From the NCBI RefSeq assembly GCF_023277115.1, contig NZ_JALQCS010000001.1, forward strand, positions 124,001-188,000: a DNA stretch of 64,000 bases. The letters are read 5' to 3'. The position numbers and the translations under genes are program-made. Below are positions 20,941-30,454 of this stretch, in pieces (the first letter of the stretch is position 1; each line of letters starts with the position of its first letter). The DNA comes from Acidithiobacillus acidisediminis (lineage in GTDB: Bacteria > Pseudomonadota > Gammaproteobacteria > Acidithiobacillales > Acidithiobacillaceae). The notes beneath the pieces were generated by a model, which was not told the origin of the DNA, did not search any database, and saw only the letters and a program-made list of their open reading frames with translations.

Positions 20941-21920
20941 GGCTCGGCGTTGCGACGATCATAAGCCTGGACGATGCGCGCCACCAGCGGGTGGCGGACT
21001 ACATCGGCACTCTGAAAAAAACTCATGGACACCCCTTCGACATCATTGAGGATATCAATGGCCTGGACCAGCCCGGAGGGCTGGCCACGCGGCAGATCCA
21101 CCTGCGTAACATCGCCGGTAATCACCACCTTGGCACCAAAACCCATCCGCGTCAGGAACATCTTCATTTGCTCCGGCGTTGTATTCTGCGCCTCGTCCAG
21201 GATGATGAACGATTCGTTGAGGGTACGGCCACGCATATAGGCCAAAGGTGCCACCTCGATGATCTGTCGCTCCATCAATTTCGCCACCTTCTCGAAACCG
21301 AGCATTTCATACAACGCATCATAGAGAGGGCGTAAATAGGGATCGACCTTGTCCGCGAGACTCCCCGGGAGAAAGCCCAGACGTTCGCCCGCCTCCACGG
21401 CCGGACGCACCAGGACCAGGCGCTGCACCTGCTGCTTATCGAGCTGCTCGACGGCAGCAGCGACAGCGAGATAGGTCTTGCCGGTGCCTGCCGGACCGAC
21501 ACCAAAACTCAGATCATGCTCGCGAATGGCTTGTAGATATCGTCGCTGCCTGGGGCCGCGCCCATGAATCCAGCCCTTGCGGGTCAGGATCCCGGCGATC
21601 TGCGCCGAATCAGCGTCATTCTCCGCCTCGACGGACACCGATTGTATGCACTGATGAACCCACTGCCGGGTCAGCGCCCGGCCTTGCCGGACCTGCCTAT
21701 AGAGCTGCTGCAAGACATCCGCGGCGGCCTGCACGGCCGCCGTTTCACCACTGAGGTGATAACGTTCGCCGCGCTGAGAAATCACCACACCTAGGCGGCG
21801 CTCGATCTGCTTCAGATGCGCATCGAGCTCGCCGCCCAGTTCCGCCAGCTGCGGCGCACTGGCATTTTCTGCGATGAACTCGGCATGTTCTGTCTGCGCG
21901 AGGGCGGAGGGGGGCTCCAT
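20937..21920 (-). CDS. ybeZ: PhoH-like ATPase (YbeZ)
   Basis: A 327-residue P-loop ATPase/RNA helicase-like protein that partners YbeY. It has an N-terminal KH-like region, then Walker A FGVGPAGTGKTYLAVA, Walker B SFIILDEAQNTTPEQMK, and the PhoH block KVVITGDVTQVDLPRG. It is 9 bp after miaB and overlaps ybeY. The operon context fits RNA maturation. Confidence 0.96.
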   Translation of the reverse strand: MEPPSALAQTEHAEFIAENASAPQLAELGGELDAHLKQIERRLGVVISQRGERYHLSGETAAVQAAADVLQQLYRQVRQGRALTRQWVHQCIQSVSVEAENDADSAQIAGILTRKGWIHGRGPRQRRYLQAIREHDLSFGVGPAGTGKTYLAVAAAVEQLDKQQVQRLVLVRPAVEAGERLGFLPGSLADKVDPYLRPLYDALYEMLGFEKVAKLMERQIIEVAPLAYMRGRTLNESFIILDEAQNTTPEQMKMFLTRMGFGAKVVITGDVTQVDLPRGQPSGLVQAIDILNDVEGVSMSFFQSADVVRHPLVARIVQAYDRRNAEP

Positions 21921-21929
21921 CCGGTCTAC

Positions 21930-23282
21930 TCAGGAAACGGCGCGCATGGGGATCAGGCGCCCGCGCAGACTGTTGGGCAGGGCCTCTGTGATCTCCACCG
22001 CCAGCATCTGTCCGGCCAGACCCGCCGGCCCGGGGAAATTCACCGAGCGATTGCAGCCCGTCTTGCCCGTCCATTCGGCCGCATTGCGCCGGGAAGGCCC
22101 CGTGACCAAGATCTCTTGCACCGACCCCACCAGGGCCCGACTGTAGTCTTGCGCCAGCTGGTTGACCCGCCCTTGCAGGATGGCCAGACGCTCCTCCTTG
22201 ACGGGCTCGGGTACGCTGTCCTTCAACTTCAGGGCCGGCGTATTGGGACGCGGGCTGTATTTGAAGGAGAAGGACTGATCAAAGCGCACCTGCTCGATAA
22301 GGTCCATGGTGGCCTGGAAATCGGCATCGGTCTCGCCGGGAAAGCCGACGATGAAATCCGAGGAAAAATGGATCTCTGGCCGTGCCTCCCGCAGGGCCGC
22401 TACCTTGTCCAGGTACTCGGCGATGCTGTGCTTGCGATGCATGCGCCGCAGGATACGATCCGATCCACTTTGGACCGGCAGATGCAGGTGCGGCGCTAAC
22501 ACCGGCAGATCGCGATGGGTGGCAATCAGGCGCTCATCCAGGTTGTTGGGGTGGGAGGTGGTATAGCGCAGACGCCGCAGCCCTGGTAAGGCAGCCAAAC
22601 GTCGCAGGAGTTCCGCGAAATCCGCATCACCGATGAGCCCCGAAGGCGCCCGATAGGCGTTGACGTTCTGGCCCAACAGGGTGATTTCCGCCACCCCCTG
22701 CTCGAGCAACTGCCGCACCTCGCGCACGATCTCCGGCAGTGGCCGGCTGTATTCCCGCCCACGGGTGTGGGGCACCACACAGAAGGTGCAGAACTTGTCA
22801 CAACCTTCCTGTACCGTCACGAAAGCCGTTGCCCCCTCCCGCCCCGGGCGTTCGGGCAGGCGATCAAACTTTTCCAATTCTGGAAAACTCAGGTCGACCT
22901 GGGGCTGCTGCTCCGCCAGTCGGGCGTCGAGCAGGTCGGGCAAGCGGTGCAAGGTCTGGGGTCCAAACACGATGTCCACGAAAGGTGCGCGGCGGCGCAG
23001 CTTTTCCCTCTCTTGGCTCGCCACACAGCCGCCCACGGCAATGAGGGGCTGGGGCTCACGCTCTTTCAGGGGGCGCCAGAAACCCAACTGGGTGTAGACC
23101 TTGTCTTCCGCCTTTTCGCGGATGGAGCAGGTGTTGAGGATGAGGAGATCCGCCGCTTCCGGGGTATCCACCAGTTCGAGGCCGTGGCTGCGCGCCAGCA
23201 GATCTGCCATGCGCTCCGAGTCGTACTCGTTCATTTGGCAGCCAAAGGTTTTGATGTAGAGGTGCTGCAAGTTCGCTTCCAA
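21930..23282 (-). CDS. miaB: tRNA-2-methylthio-N6-dimethylallyladenosine synthase
   Basis: Radical-SAM methylthiotransferase that makes ms2i6A at A37. The 450-residue protein has the N-terminal UPF0004 domain with three Fe-S cysteines (TFGCQMN, NTCSIREKA, VGGCVA), the radical-SAM CxxxCxxC (GCDKFCTFCVVPHTRG), and a C-terminal TRAM domain. The open frame starts with TTG at 23282 because no in-frame ATG precedes the first conserved cysteine; an SD-like AAGGGAG sits only 2 nt away, so the exact start is not certain. First gene of the operon that ends with lnt. Confidence 0.96.
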   Translation of the reverse strand: MEANLQHLYIKTFGCQMNEYDSERMADLLARSHGLELVDTPEAADLLILNTCSIREKAEDKVYTQLGFWRPLKEREPQPLIAVGGCVASQEREKLRRRAPFVDIVFGPQTLHRLPDLLDARLAEQQPQVDLSFPELEKFDRLPERPGREGATAFVTVQEGCDKFCTFCVVPHTRGREYSRPLPEIVREVRQLLEQGVAEITLLGQNVNAYRAPSGLIGDADFAELLRRLAALPGLRRLRYTTSHPNNLDERLIATHRDLPVLAPHLHLPVQSGSDRILRRMHRKHSIAEYLDKVAALREARPEIHFSSDFIVGFPGETDADFQATMDLIEQVRFDQSFSFKYSPRPNTPALKLKDSVPEPVKEERLAILQGRVNQLAQDYSRALVGSVQEILVTGPSRRNAAEWTGKTGCNRSVNFPGPAGLAGQMLAVEITEALPNSLRGRLIPMRAVS

Positions 23283-23395
23283 GACTCCCTTTCAAAACGC
23301 CATGATACGAGGGGGACGGGGGGCTGGCAAGGCAAATGCACCTTTTGGCGCAGCGAATATTTCAAGGACAGGCCAAGAATGCCCGCCACTCACTC

Positions 23396-24877
23396 TCAGG
23401 TACCGCAAAAGGTGCGAAACGGCCCCAAATTTGCCGGCATGGGCGCGCTGTAGGAACGCCACTCTGGACGCGCCACGTAGGGTGCGGCCAAGACCGCGAG
23501 CAATGCTTCCAGGGGTTGGCGATCTTGCTCCTCCACCGCCGCCACAAGGGCAATTTCGACCTGATGATTGCGGGGGATGTAGATGGGATTGATGGCGTCC
23601 ATGGCGGCACCCACGGCTGCCAGCGGCCGCACAGTTCCCACCCGCGCCAACCAGCGTTCGCGCCAAGGCGCCCAGCTTTCCGGAACGGGTGGAATCCCCA
23701 GGCGGTCCTGCTCCGCCGCAGGCAAACCCTGTAACTCGGCACTCAGACTGCGGAAGGCCAAGGTAAAATCCGCCTGCTCGGCATCCAACAGTTGCAAGAG
23801 GTCCTCGAACAGGGGATCATCGCCCTCGCCCACCTCTGTAATCCCCAGTTTTTGCGCAAAAATCTCGCGCCAGGCCTCTTGGTAGAGGGCCGGGAAGCGC
23901 TGCAAGACCGTCGTGAGCTGGGCAATGGCCTGATCCACATCATCGTTCACCAAGGGCACCAGGCACTCGCCCAGCCGCACCAGATTCCACTGGCCGATGC
24001 GCGGCTGTTCACCGTAGGCATAGCGACCATTCTGATCAATGGAACTGAACACGGTCCCCGCATCGTAGGCGTCCATGAAGGCACAGGGGCCAAAGTCGAT
24101 ACTCTCCCCGGCAATGCTCATGTTGTCCGTATTCATGACGCCGTGAATGAAGCCCACCCCCATCCATCGGGCAATGAGCCGGGCCTGACGCTGCATCACC
24201 GCCTCGAGAAAGGCGAGATAGCGCTCCCCGCCAGAAAGTGCCAAGAGATCCGGGTAGTGCCGCGCGATAGCGTAGTCGGCCAAGCGCCGGAGTAGCTCAT
24301 CCTGCTCGCGCACGGCGACGAACTGAAAGGTACCCACCCGCAAGTGACTCGCCGCCACCCGCGCCAAGATCGCGCCGGGCAAGGGCCGCTCTCGCTGTAC
24401 CGCCTCGCCGGTCGCCAGCACGGCCAGGGCACGGGTGCTGGGGATCCCCAGCGCGTAAAAGGCCTCTCCGATCAGGTACTCACGCAGCATGGGGCCGAGG
24501 GCGGCCTTACCATCACCACCACGAGAGAAGGGGGTACGGCCCGAACCTTTGAGATGCAGATCCCAGAGCTGACCTCGGGGATCACGAATTTCACCCAGCA
24601 GCAATGCTCGTCCATCGCCGAGCTGGGGGTTGAAGACGCCAAACTGATGTCCAGCATAGCCTTGCGCTACCGGTCGACTGCCAGAGGCCAGACGCTGCCC
24701 GGAAAGCAGGGCCGCCCCCTCCTTGCGCAACGCCTCTGGCGACAGACCCAGACGCGTAGCCAGCCCTTCGTTGAGGAGCAGAAGTCGCGGATTGGGAATG
24801 ACAGCGGCCTGCCACTCGACGTAAAGACCTTCGAGTTCCTTGGCAAAATTGCTTTCCAGATGCAGTTCCGTGTCCAT
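23396..24877 (-). CDS. selO: Protein adenylyltransferase SelO (YdiU)
   Basis: Pseudokinase-fold enzyme that transfers AMP to proteins and helps control oxidative stress. The 493-residue protein shows GYAGHQFGVFNPQLGDGR, the catalytic-site sequence HGVMNTDNMSIAGESIDFGP, and LKGSGRTPFSRGGDG. It ends FRTFCGT, so the C-terminal selenocysteine of the animal enzyme is absent, as is normal for most bacteria. ATG 24877 with SD AGGAGAA was chosen over an upstream ATG. Divergent from the DUF445 gene. Confidence 0.95.
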   Translation of the reverse strand: MDTELHLESNFAKELEGLYVEWQAAVIPNPRLLLLNEGLATRLGLSPEALRKEGAALLSGQRLASGSRPVAQGYAGHQFGVFNPQLGDGRALLLGEIRDPRGQLWDLHLKGSGRTPFSRGGDGKAALGPMLREYLIGEAFYALGIPSTRALAVLATGEAVQRERPLPGAILARVAASHLRVGTFQFVAVREQDELLRRLADYAIARHYPDLLALSGGERYLAFLEAVMQRQARLIARWMGVGFIHGVMNTDNMSIAGESIDFGPCAFMDAYDAGTVFSSIDQNGRYAYGEQPRIGQWNLVRLGECLVPLVNDDVDQAIAQLTTVLQRFPALYQEAWREIFAQKLGITEVGEGDDPLFEDLLQLLDAEQADFTLAFRSLSAELQGLPAAEQDRLGIPPVPESWAPWRERWLARVGTVRPLAAVGAAMDAINPIYIPRNHQVEIALVAAVEEQDRQPLEALLAVLAAPYVARPEWRSYSAPMPANLGPFRTFCGT

Positions 24878-24956
24878 AGCAGGTTCTCCTATCGCACGCC
24901 CACAATGACAGAATGCGCAGTGCGCAAGCAAGGCGTGCCGGTGCTATGCTTGCGCC

Positions 24957-26240
24957 ATGCAGAATGGAATGCCCGCCTCTCGCTTACGCCGCAATCGGCG
25001 CTGGGCGATCGCCCTCCTCCTGTTGGCCTTTGCGCTCTTTGTTGGCTCGGCGCTGCAGCAGGGTCAAGGCGTTTATGCCTGGACCCTGGCTGCCAGCGAG
25101 GCGGCGATGGTAGGTGCCCTGGCCGACTGGTTTGCGGTGGTCGCGCTATTCCGCCACCCGCTTGGCCTACCCTTTCCTCACACTGCCATTCTCCCCCGGC
25201 GCCGCGATCAACTGGCGCAACGCCTGGCCGAATTCATCCGCACACACTTTCTCCAGGAAGACGCCATTCTGCGCCTGCTCGGACGCTACTCTATGGCGAC
25301 AGGCTTGAGCAACTGGCTCCAGCGTCCCAAAAATCGCGACCTGCTCGCGGAACAAGGGCAGCAGCTCCTCTATCGAACGCTGCAACTGGCGCAACTCGAA
25401 CCCTTCCGGCAGAGCTTGGCGACGAGCCTGGCGGCGCAACTGCGACGTCTGGACCTTTCGCATTGGACAGCACAAGTACTACAGCTCTTGACCGAAGACG
25501 GGCGGCACCAAGCCTTACTTAGCGACGCCATCGCGCAGCTCGATGGGTGGCTCAGCCAAGATTCGGTCCAGGAGGAACTCGCGCAGCAAATCGAAAGACT
25601 GTTGCAACGCGCCTACCCCAAGCTCTTCTCTTGGCTGGGAGCGGTCATCGATCCCGCTAGCCTCAGCCAAAATCTGGCGCGTAATTTCGTGCGGGCAGCG
25701 CAGGAAACCCTGCATGACATTCACCAAGATCCGGAACACCCCAAGCGCCTGGCTTTCGATCAATGGCTGCGCCGCAATCTGCAGCGCCTGCAGCAGGATC
25801 CAGCGCTGCAGCAACGTATTCGGGGCTGGCAGGAAGGGCTGCTGGAGCACCCCGCAGCGCGAGACTACGTCTACCGCGTAGTAGCGGATCTACATCGCTG
25901 GTTGCTGCGCGACCTGCAGGCGCCGCACTCCCGCAGTCGGCGCCTCTTGCGCCAAGGCGCGGGGTGGTTCGGCGGCCTGCTCGCGACCCAGCCAGAACTG
26001 CGTCAGGCCATCGATGGCTACGTAGAGGACAGCGTGCGTCGCCTCTTTCCGACCCTGCAAGACAGCTTCACCCAGCATATCGAGGATACCATCCGTGCCT
26101 GGCCCATGGCGGATATGATCCGCGTCCTGGAAGAAGGCATTGGCAGTGATTTACAGTACATTCGCATTAACGGCACCGCCGTTGGCTTTTTCCTTGGATT
26201 AGTCATCCATGGCTTGTTTTTGCTGCTGGGATGGCTCTGA
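24957..26240 (+). CDS. DUF445-family membrane-anchored protein
   Basis: A 427-residue protein with membrane segments at both ends (about 15-60 and 405-427) and a large helical, probably periplasmic or cytoplasmic, middle domain. The N-terminal motif GALADWFAVVALFRHPLGLPFPHT matches the DUF445/YjiN pattern. The family has no defined biochemical role. It is monocistronic, 80 bp from selO, with its own start near 24957. Confidence 0.85.
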   Translation: MQNGMPASRLRRNRRWAIALLLLAFALFVGSALQQGQGVYAWTLAASEAAMVGALADWFAVVALFRHPLGLPFPHTAILPRRRDQLAQRLAEFIRTHFLQEDAILRLLGRYSMATGLSNWLQRPKNRDLLAEQGQQLLYRTLQLAQLEPFRQSLATSLAAQLRRLDLSHWTAQVLQLLTEDGRHQALLSDAIAQLDGWLSQDSVQEELAQQIERLLQRAYPKLFSWLGAVIDPASLSQNLARNFVRAAQETLHDIHQDPEHPKRLAFDQWLRRNLQRLQQDPALQQRIRGWQEGLLEHPAARDYVYRVVADLHRWLLRDLQAPHSRSRRLLRQGAGWFGGLLATQPELRQAIDGYVEDSVRRLFPTLQDSFTQHIEDTIRAWPMADMIRVLEEGIGSDLQYIRINGTAVGFFLGLVIHGLFLLLGWL

Positions 26241-26399
26241 CTGGCTTGTTCTGGCCCTGGCACCAAAGTGCATCGTGCCAAATGGAGCAGGAAAATGTCG
26301 CCGATGTACGTAACCACTGGTTCATGGAGGACTAAGGCACGGAACACTTTTTGCAAGGCGATTCACTCCAAAGGTCATTACCCAAATGAGGAGTTCATC

Positions 26400-26726
26400 A
26401 TGAAGCCGTTGCTCATCAGCACCCTCGCTTGCGCCGCCCTCCTGTGCAGCAGCGTCGCCTTTGCCGCCAACGCCAACGAGGCGCAGCAGGCCATCAGCGC
26501 CGCGAAAACGGCAATGGCGAAAGCCGAGAGCATTCATTACCAGTGGTTAGCCACCCCCAAATTGCTCAAGGAAGCGGAAGCCGCAGAGAAGAGTGGGAAA
26601 TATGATGAGGCAGTCAGCAAAGCCCAGCATGCGGAGGAGTTGGCCAAGCTATCCTACGCCCAAGGCGAAGCACAGGCGAAGAAATACGGGGTAAGCCTGG
26701 GCCAGAACGGGATTACGCTGAACTAA
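26400..26726 (+). CDS. Small periplasmic protein, SoxXA-binding-protein-like
   Basis: A 108-residue secreted protein: a signal peptide of about 22 residues ending FAANA, then an all-helical mature domain rich in Ala, Lys and Glu. The pattern of a central aromatic-Trp motif (HYQWLATPKLLKEAEAAEK) followed by GKYDEAVSKAQHAEELAK resembles SoxXA-binding (SoxK) proteins that activate the thiosulfate-oxidising Sox system, but there is no sox gene nearby in the window. SD GAGGAG precedes ATG 26400. It overlaps murI tail-to-tail by 14 bp. The family link is tentative. Confidence 0.5.
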   Translation: MKPLLISTLACAALLCSSVAFAANANEAQQAISAAKTAMAKAESIHYQWLATPKLLKEAEAAEKSGKYDEAVSKAQHAEELAKLSYAQGEAQAKKYGVSLGQNGITLN

Positions 26727-27507
26727 GGGGAAGCAGACGAAGCTCCACCCCTGCATTGCGCAGTAACTCCGCGGCGGCAGCCTGCTTGCGCGCCGCCGCA
26801 GCTGTAGCCGTGAAATGCAAGCTCAGCGGTGCCCGCGCTGTGCTGATGGAATCGGGCTCCCGCTGCAGCAACAAGCGGTAGAGCTGGCGAGCAACACCGT
26901 CATTGCCGTCGTATACCGCCATTCCGCCAGACCACGCAGATATTTCCTCGCGCAACCAGCAATAGTGCGTACAACCCAAGACCAACGCTTGGGCTGCTCC
27001 CAGCGCCGGCTCGATGTGTTCGCACCAGTATGCTTGCGCACGCACGCGCCAGTCCGGCGCCTGCTCCTCAATGATTTCCATCCAGCCGGGGCAGGCCAGG
27101 GCTCGCACGCGCCCCCCACCATCCCGGTCCCGCAATAGTTGTGCGAGCTTGCTACCGCGCACGGTAAGCTCCGTCGCCAACAACAGAATTTCCCCTTCGC
27201 TCTCCTGCAGCGCCACCTTGATTGCTGGCTCGATGCCGATCACCGGCATTCGCGCCTGTTGGCGCAAGGGCAAAACAGCAGCACTGGTGGCGGTATTACA
27301 GGCAATCACCAGGGCATCGACGCCCAGTTCGAGAAAATGCGCGTAGGCGGCCCGGGTATACTGACAGACCTCCTCCGCCGTGCGATCGCCGTAGGGCGCA
27401 TGCGCGGTGTCGGCAAAGAAAAAATACTCTGCTGTGGGCAGATAGCGCGTACAGGCGAGCCAGGTGGTCAACCCCCCCAGGCCGGAATCAAAGACACCAA
27501 CGCGCAT
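26713..27507 (-). CDS. murI: Glutamate racemase
   Basis: Provides D-glutamate for peptidoglycan. The 264-residue protein has the two catalytic cysteines in CNTATSAA and LGCTHYCWL, the N-terminal motif VGVFDSGLGGLT and the acidic FADTAHAPYG segment. ATG 27507 overlaps the glucokinase stop as TGATG; a preceding TTG is not needed. It is the last gene of the leftward glg/GH57 cluster. Confidence 0.96.
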   Translation of the reverse strand: MRVGVFDSGLGGLTTWLACTRYLPTAEYFFFADTAHAPYGDRTAEEVCQYTRAAYAHFLELGVDALVIACNTATSAAVLPLRQQARMPVIGIEPAIKVALQESEGEILLLATELTVRGSKLAQLLRDRDGGGRVRALACPGWMEIIEEQAPDWRVRAQAYWCEHIEPALGAAQALVLGCTHYCWLREEISAWSGGMAVYDGNDGVARQLYRLLLQREPDSISTARAPLSLHFTATAAAARKQAAAAELLRNAGVELRLLPLSSA

Positions 27508-28448
27508 CAATCGAACAAGACTTCTCGTGCCAGGAGGGCCGCGCCGCGCATACCCGCTTCGTCACCCGCATTTCCGGGAGCGATTTCGACCGTATCGCGT
27601 AACGCTGGAATCATGCTGTCGCGCAGAGACGTCTCCAGTGCCGCTCCAAAGCAGTTCCAGGCACCACTCAAGCCACCACCGATTCGGATTTGCCGACAGT
27701 CGAGCACTTTGACCACGTGTGCCAAGGCCTGCCCCAGATGCTCGGCCAAGGTTTGAAACGCACGCTGCGCCCCAGGGACCCCATCCTGCGCGAGCTGGGC
27801 AATGATTTTGGGATCAGCATTCATCCCCGTGTATTCCAGGTAGCTGGAGATCAGTCCCTGGGCGGAGGCATATTGCTCCAGGCAGCCTTGATTGCCGCAA
27901 CCGCAACGACGTCCGCCGGGCACCACCGTCAGATGGCCGATCTCCATGGCGGCCCCGCCTTCCCCACGCCAAGGCCGCCCAGATTGGATCCAGCCGCCGC
28001 CAACCCCAGTTCCCAAGCCCACATAGATCAAGGATTGGGCTGCATGATTCTGCTGCCGCAATGCCCAAAATTCCCCAAAGGCCGCAGCATTCGCATCATT
28101 CTCCAATAACACGGGCAGCTGCAGGGTATCGGCCAGTGCGGATTCGAGAGCAAATTTCTCTAAGTGCGGGATGTTGGGAGATTGTCGCAACACACCCTCT
28201 GCAGTAACGAAACCGGGAAAAGCGACACCCACAGACGCAATTTCTGGGCACTGCTCCCGCAAACGATGGTAACCACCCGCGAGAGCCTCCAATACCAATT
28301 TTTGCGCCGCTTCTGCGGTACCTGCCTGGGCACAGCGCTCGCGCAGATTCATTTCGGTGCGATAACTGGCTACACACTCCACGTCAGCAAAGACCCCAAA
28401 GCGCAGGTTGGTACCACCGACATCCACACCAAGGTGTAAAGTAGTCAT
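27507..28448 (-). CDS. ROK-family glucokinase/sugar kinase
   Basis: Phosphorylates a hexose, probably glucose, with ATP. The 313-residue protein has the ATP-binding DVGGTNLRFGV at the N-terminus, the sugar-binding NDANAAAFGE, YVGLGTGVGGG, and the zinc-binding ROK signature CGCGNQGCLEQYAS. ATG 28448 overlaps the GH57 stop as ATGA; a much earlier in-frame ATG at 28523 was rejected because it adds nonconserved residues. It could phosphorylate glucose released by the two GH57 enzymes. Confidence 0.9.
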   Translation of the reverse strand: MTTLHLGVDVGGTNLRFGVFADVECVASYRTEMNLRERCAQAGTAEAAQKLVLEALAGGYHRLREQCPEIASVGVAFPGFVTAEGVLRQSPNIPHLEKFALESALADTLQLPVLLENDANAAAFGEFWALRQQNHAAQSLIYVGLGTGVGGGWIQSGRPWRGEGGAAMEIGHLTVVPGGRRCGCGNQGCLEQYASAQGLISSYLEYTGMNADPKIIAQLAQDGVPGAQRAFQTLAEHLGQALAHVVKVLDCRQIRIGGGLSGAWNCFGAALETSLRDSMIPALRDTVEIAPGNAGDEAGMRGAALLAREVLFD

Positions 28449-30451
28449 GAGCGTATCACCTGGACCGTTACCGATTCTGCAAAGCTCTTGCCGGCCCACT
28501 CCCAGATCCATTCCAAGACCCATGCTTGCATGATCTTTTCAAAGCCCGCCTCCGATTGGGACACGGTGCGCTGTGGCCAAGCCTGCCATTGCACCGGGGT
28601 GGAGAAATGAATTTCTACCCGGCCGCCAAGCACGGCATCGTCCAGGCAAAATCGTTGTGCCAGCCCCGACAACTCTGCCGCAAAACCGCCCACGACGCGA
28701 TCATCAACGGATAAGCAGCCAGCAGGCCCGTCACAGCTCGGCATCGCCAGATACAGACGGGTGCGCAATTCAGGAGCCACCTCATCCCCGGCCCGGGTGC
28801 CAGCATACCGAACGGAAAGCTGGCCGCGCTGCAGGGCAAAAGCTTTGTCGATTTGCCCGCTGCCAAGCTGTCCGCGGAACTGGGGGTTTTTCGCTGTTCC
28901 GGTTACGGCCTGATAGCCGATCGCCTTGCCATCTACCGTATCGATGAAACTCTGACAAGGCAGCTCATCGAAAACCAGATCCTCACTGTGGATGGCTGTC
29001 TTGAAACTGATTCGATCATGTGCGGAGGCAATGCCCCCCTCGTGCTCCGCCGCCTCCGCGCTTTCCCCCTGGCGAATCTTGTCGTAGTAGGCCTCATCAC
29101 GGCGCGCCAGGGTGTCGCCAAAGTCATGGGCGCTGGGATAGTGATTCCACTCCTGGATACTGGCGTAGGGGAGATGTAGGATGATCTGCGTCTCCGCATC
29201 GTGATAGAAGCACTCCTCTCGGCCGTCGAGATCGACGTCCTCCCAACACAGCGGCGGCCGCTTGCGCAACTGATCCAGCCCTGCTTCCAAACGGGTAAGG
29301 TGATGGTGGATCGCACGCCGCAGGTGGGGCAAATAAATCCCACCAAAAAGTCCGTGCCAGTAGGCATCATTGGCCTGCGCCGCATGCAGGTCAGCGCGCA
29401 AAGTGTCGGACTGCAGCCGTTTGGGTAGGGCATGAAAGCGCGCCGACAACTGCAGCATCCGCTTGTGCATCCAGTTAGATTCCGGATAGCGATGCAAGAA
29501 CCCCTTCCAGATCCCCCCGCGGATCAACGCTTTGCGCGTATCCAGGCGGCCAGCGTCGCGTTCCTGCTGAAGAAACTGATCATAAACCCGCGCCACGTTG
29601 GGACTCAGGGTCCATTCATTCATTTCGCTGTAGGACACGGTCGGTAGGTAGATCATGCCGCGCGGACGCTGTGCCTGCCGATAGGCCTGGAAATGAAGCG
29701 GCTGGATTTGCTCGGCAGCAAGGACCGCCTCGATGAACTGGGCTAACCAGCCGCGCTCGTAGACCCAGTCGTAGGTTTCTGGCCAGAGGCCAAATTTTTC
29801 GATGTCGTCGAAGTAAATGGCCGCACTGCCTGGTTGCCGCGCAGCTTGCTCCTGGAGAAAAGCGATGGCATCCGTCACCTGGGAAAAGGGCAGGCGATAG
29901 CGCAGCGCTTCGGAAATGGGGAAGACATCAATCGCCTGACCATTCTCCTCGGTGCGGTAGAACCCGCCCAGTTCCTGGCTTTCCAGTCCCGCACAAAGGA
30001 AATGGTAATCATCGACCACCACATAGCGAATTTCTGCATCGACCAGAGCGGGTACGACCGCAGGATCCCAGACTCGTTCCGTTAGCCAGGCGCCAACGGG
30101 GCGTTGGCCAAAATATGCCTGCAGACGCGCACTCATCGACTGCAACTGCTCGAGGCGATCGATTTGCGGAATGGCTGCCAAGACCGGCTCCTTGTCTCCC
30201 GCACCAACCAATTCCACCTGGCCCCGCGCCACCATATTGCGCAGAAGTTCGAAGGTTGCCGGATGAAATTCGGCAATGTGGGCCAGCAACCAGCCGCTGC
30301 TGTGGAAGGCAAAAACGAATTCAGGGTAACGCTCCAGCACCTCCAGAAATGGGTGATAGCAGCGCAGTACGGCGTCATCGACTACCGCAGGAAAGTTTCC
30401 AATCGGCTGGTGGGCGTGAACCCCAAAGAGGAAAGGCAGGGCATCGGACAT
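28445..30451 (-). CDS. GH57 4-alpha-glucanotransferase-like enzyme
   Basis: A 668-residue cytoplasmic glycoside hydrolase family 57 protein. The N-terminus has VHAHQPIGNF, the nucleophile region WLTERVWDP and the acid-base Asp region YFDDIEKFGLWPE. The C-terminal half has the DUF1925/DUF1926-type beta domains of the Thermococcus 4-alpha-glucanotransferase group, which disproportionate maltodextrins. It is 3 bp after another GH57 gene and overlaps the kinase by ATGA. The exact specificity (transferase, amylase or branching enzyme) is not fixed by sequence. Confidence 0.88.
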   Translation of the reverse strand: MSDALPFLFGVHAHQPIGNFPAVVDDAVLRCYHPFLEVLERYPEFVFAFHSSGWLLAHIAEFHPATFELLRNMVARGQVELVGAGDKEPVLAAIPQIDRLEQLQSMSARLQAYFGQRPVGAWLTERVWDPAVVPALVDAEIRYVVVDDYHFLCAGLESQELGGFYRTEENGQAIDVFPISEALRYRLPFSQVTDAIAFLQEQAARQPGSAAIYFDDIEKFGLWPETYDWVYERGWLAQFIEAVLAAEQIQPLHFQAYRQAQRPRGMIYLPTVSYSEMNEWTLSPNVARVYDQFLQQERDAGRLDTRKALIRGGIWKGFLHRYPESNWMHKRMLQLSARFHALPKRLQSDTLRADLHAAQANDAYWHGLFGGIYLPHLRRAIHHHLTRLEAGLDQLRKRPPLCWEDVDLDGREECFYHDAETQIILHLPYASIQEWNHYPSAHDFGDTLARRDEAYYDKIRQGESAEAAEHEGGIASAHDRISFKTAIHSEDLVFDELPCQSFIDTVDGKAIGYQAVTGTAKNPQFRGQLGSGQIDKAFALQRGQLSVRYAGTRAGDEVAPELRTRLYLAMPSCDGPAGCLSVDDRVVGGFAAELSGLAQRFCLDDAVLGGRVEIHFSTPVQWQAWPQRTVSQSEAGFEKIMQAWVLEWIWEWAGKSFAESVTVQVIRS

Positions 30452-30454
30452 CTG

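Noticed and set aside
23396-23420. C-terminal selenocysteine in SelO
   Set aside because: The sequence ends FCGT with an ordinary stop; no in-frame TGA before it.
26256-26275. Sigma-54-like TGGCAC sequence after the DUF445 gene
   Set aside because: GG-GC spacing is 9 instead of 10 and the -12 part is poor; it is also part of a short inverted repeat.
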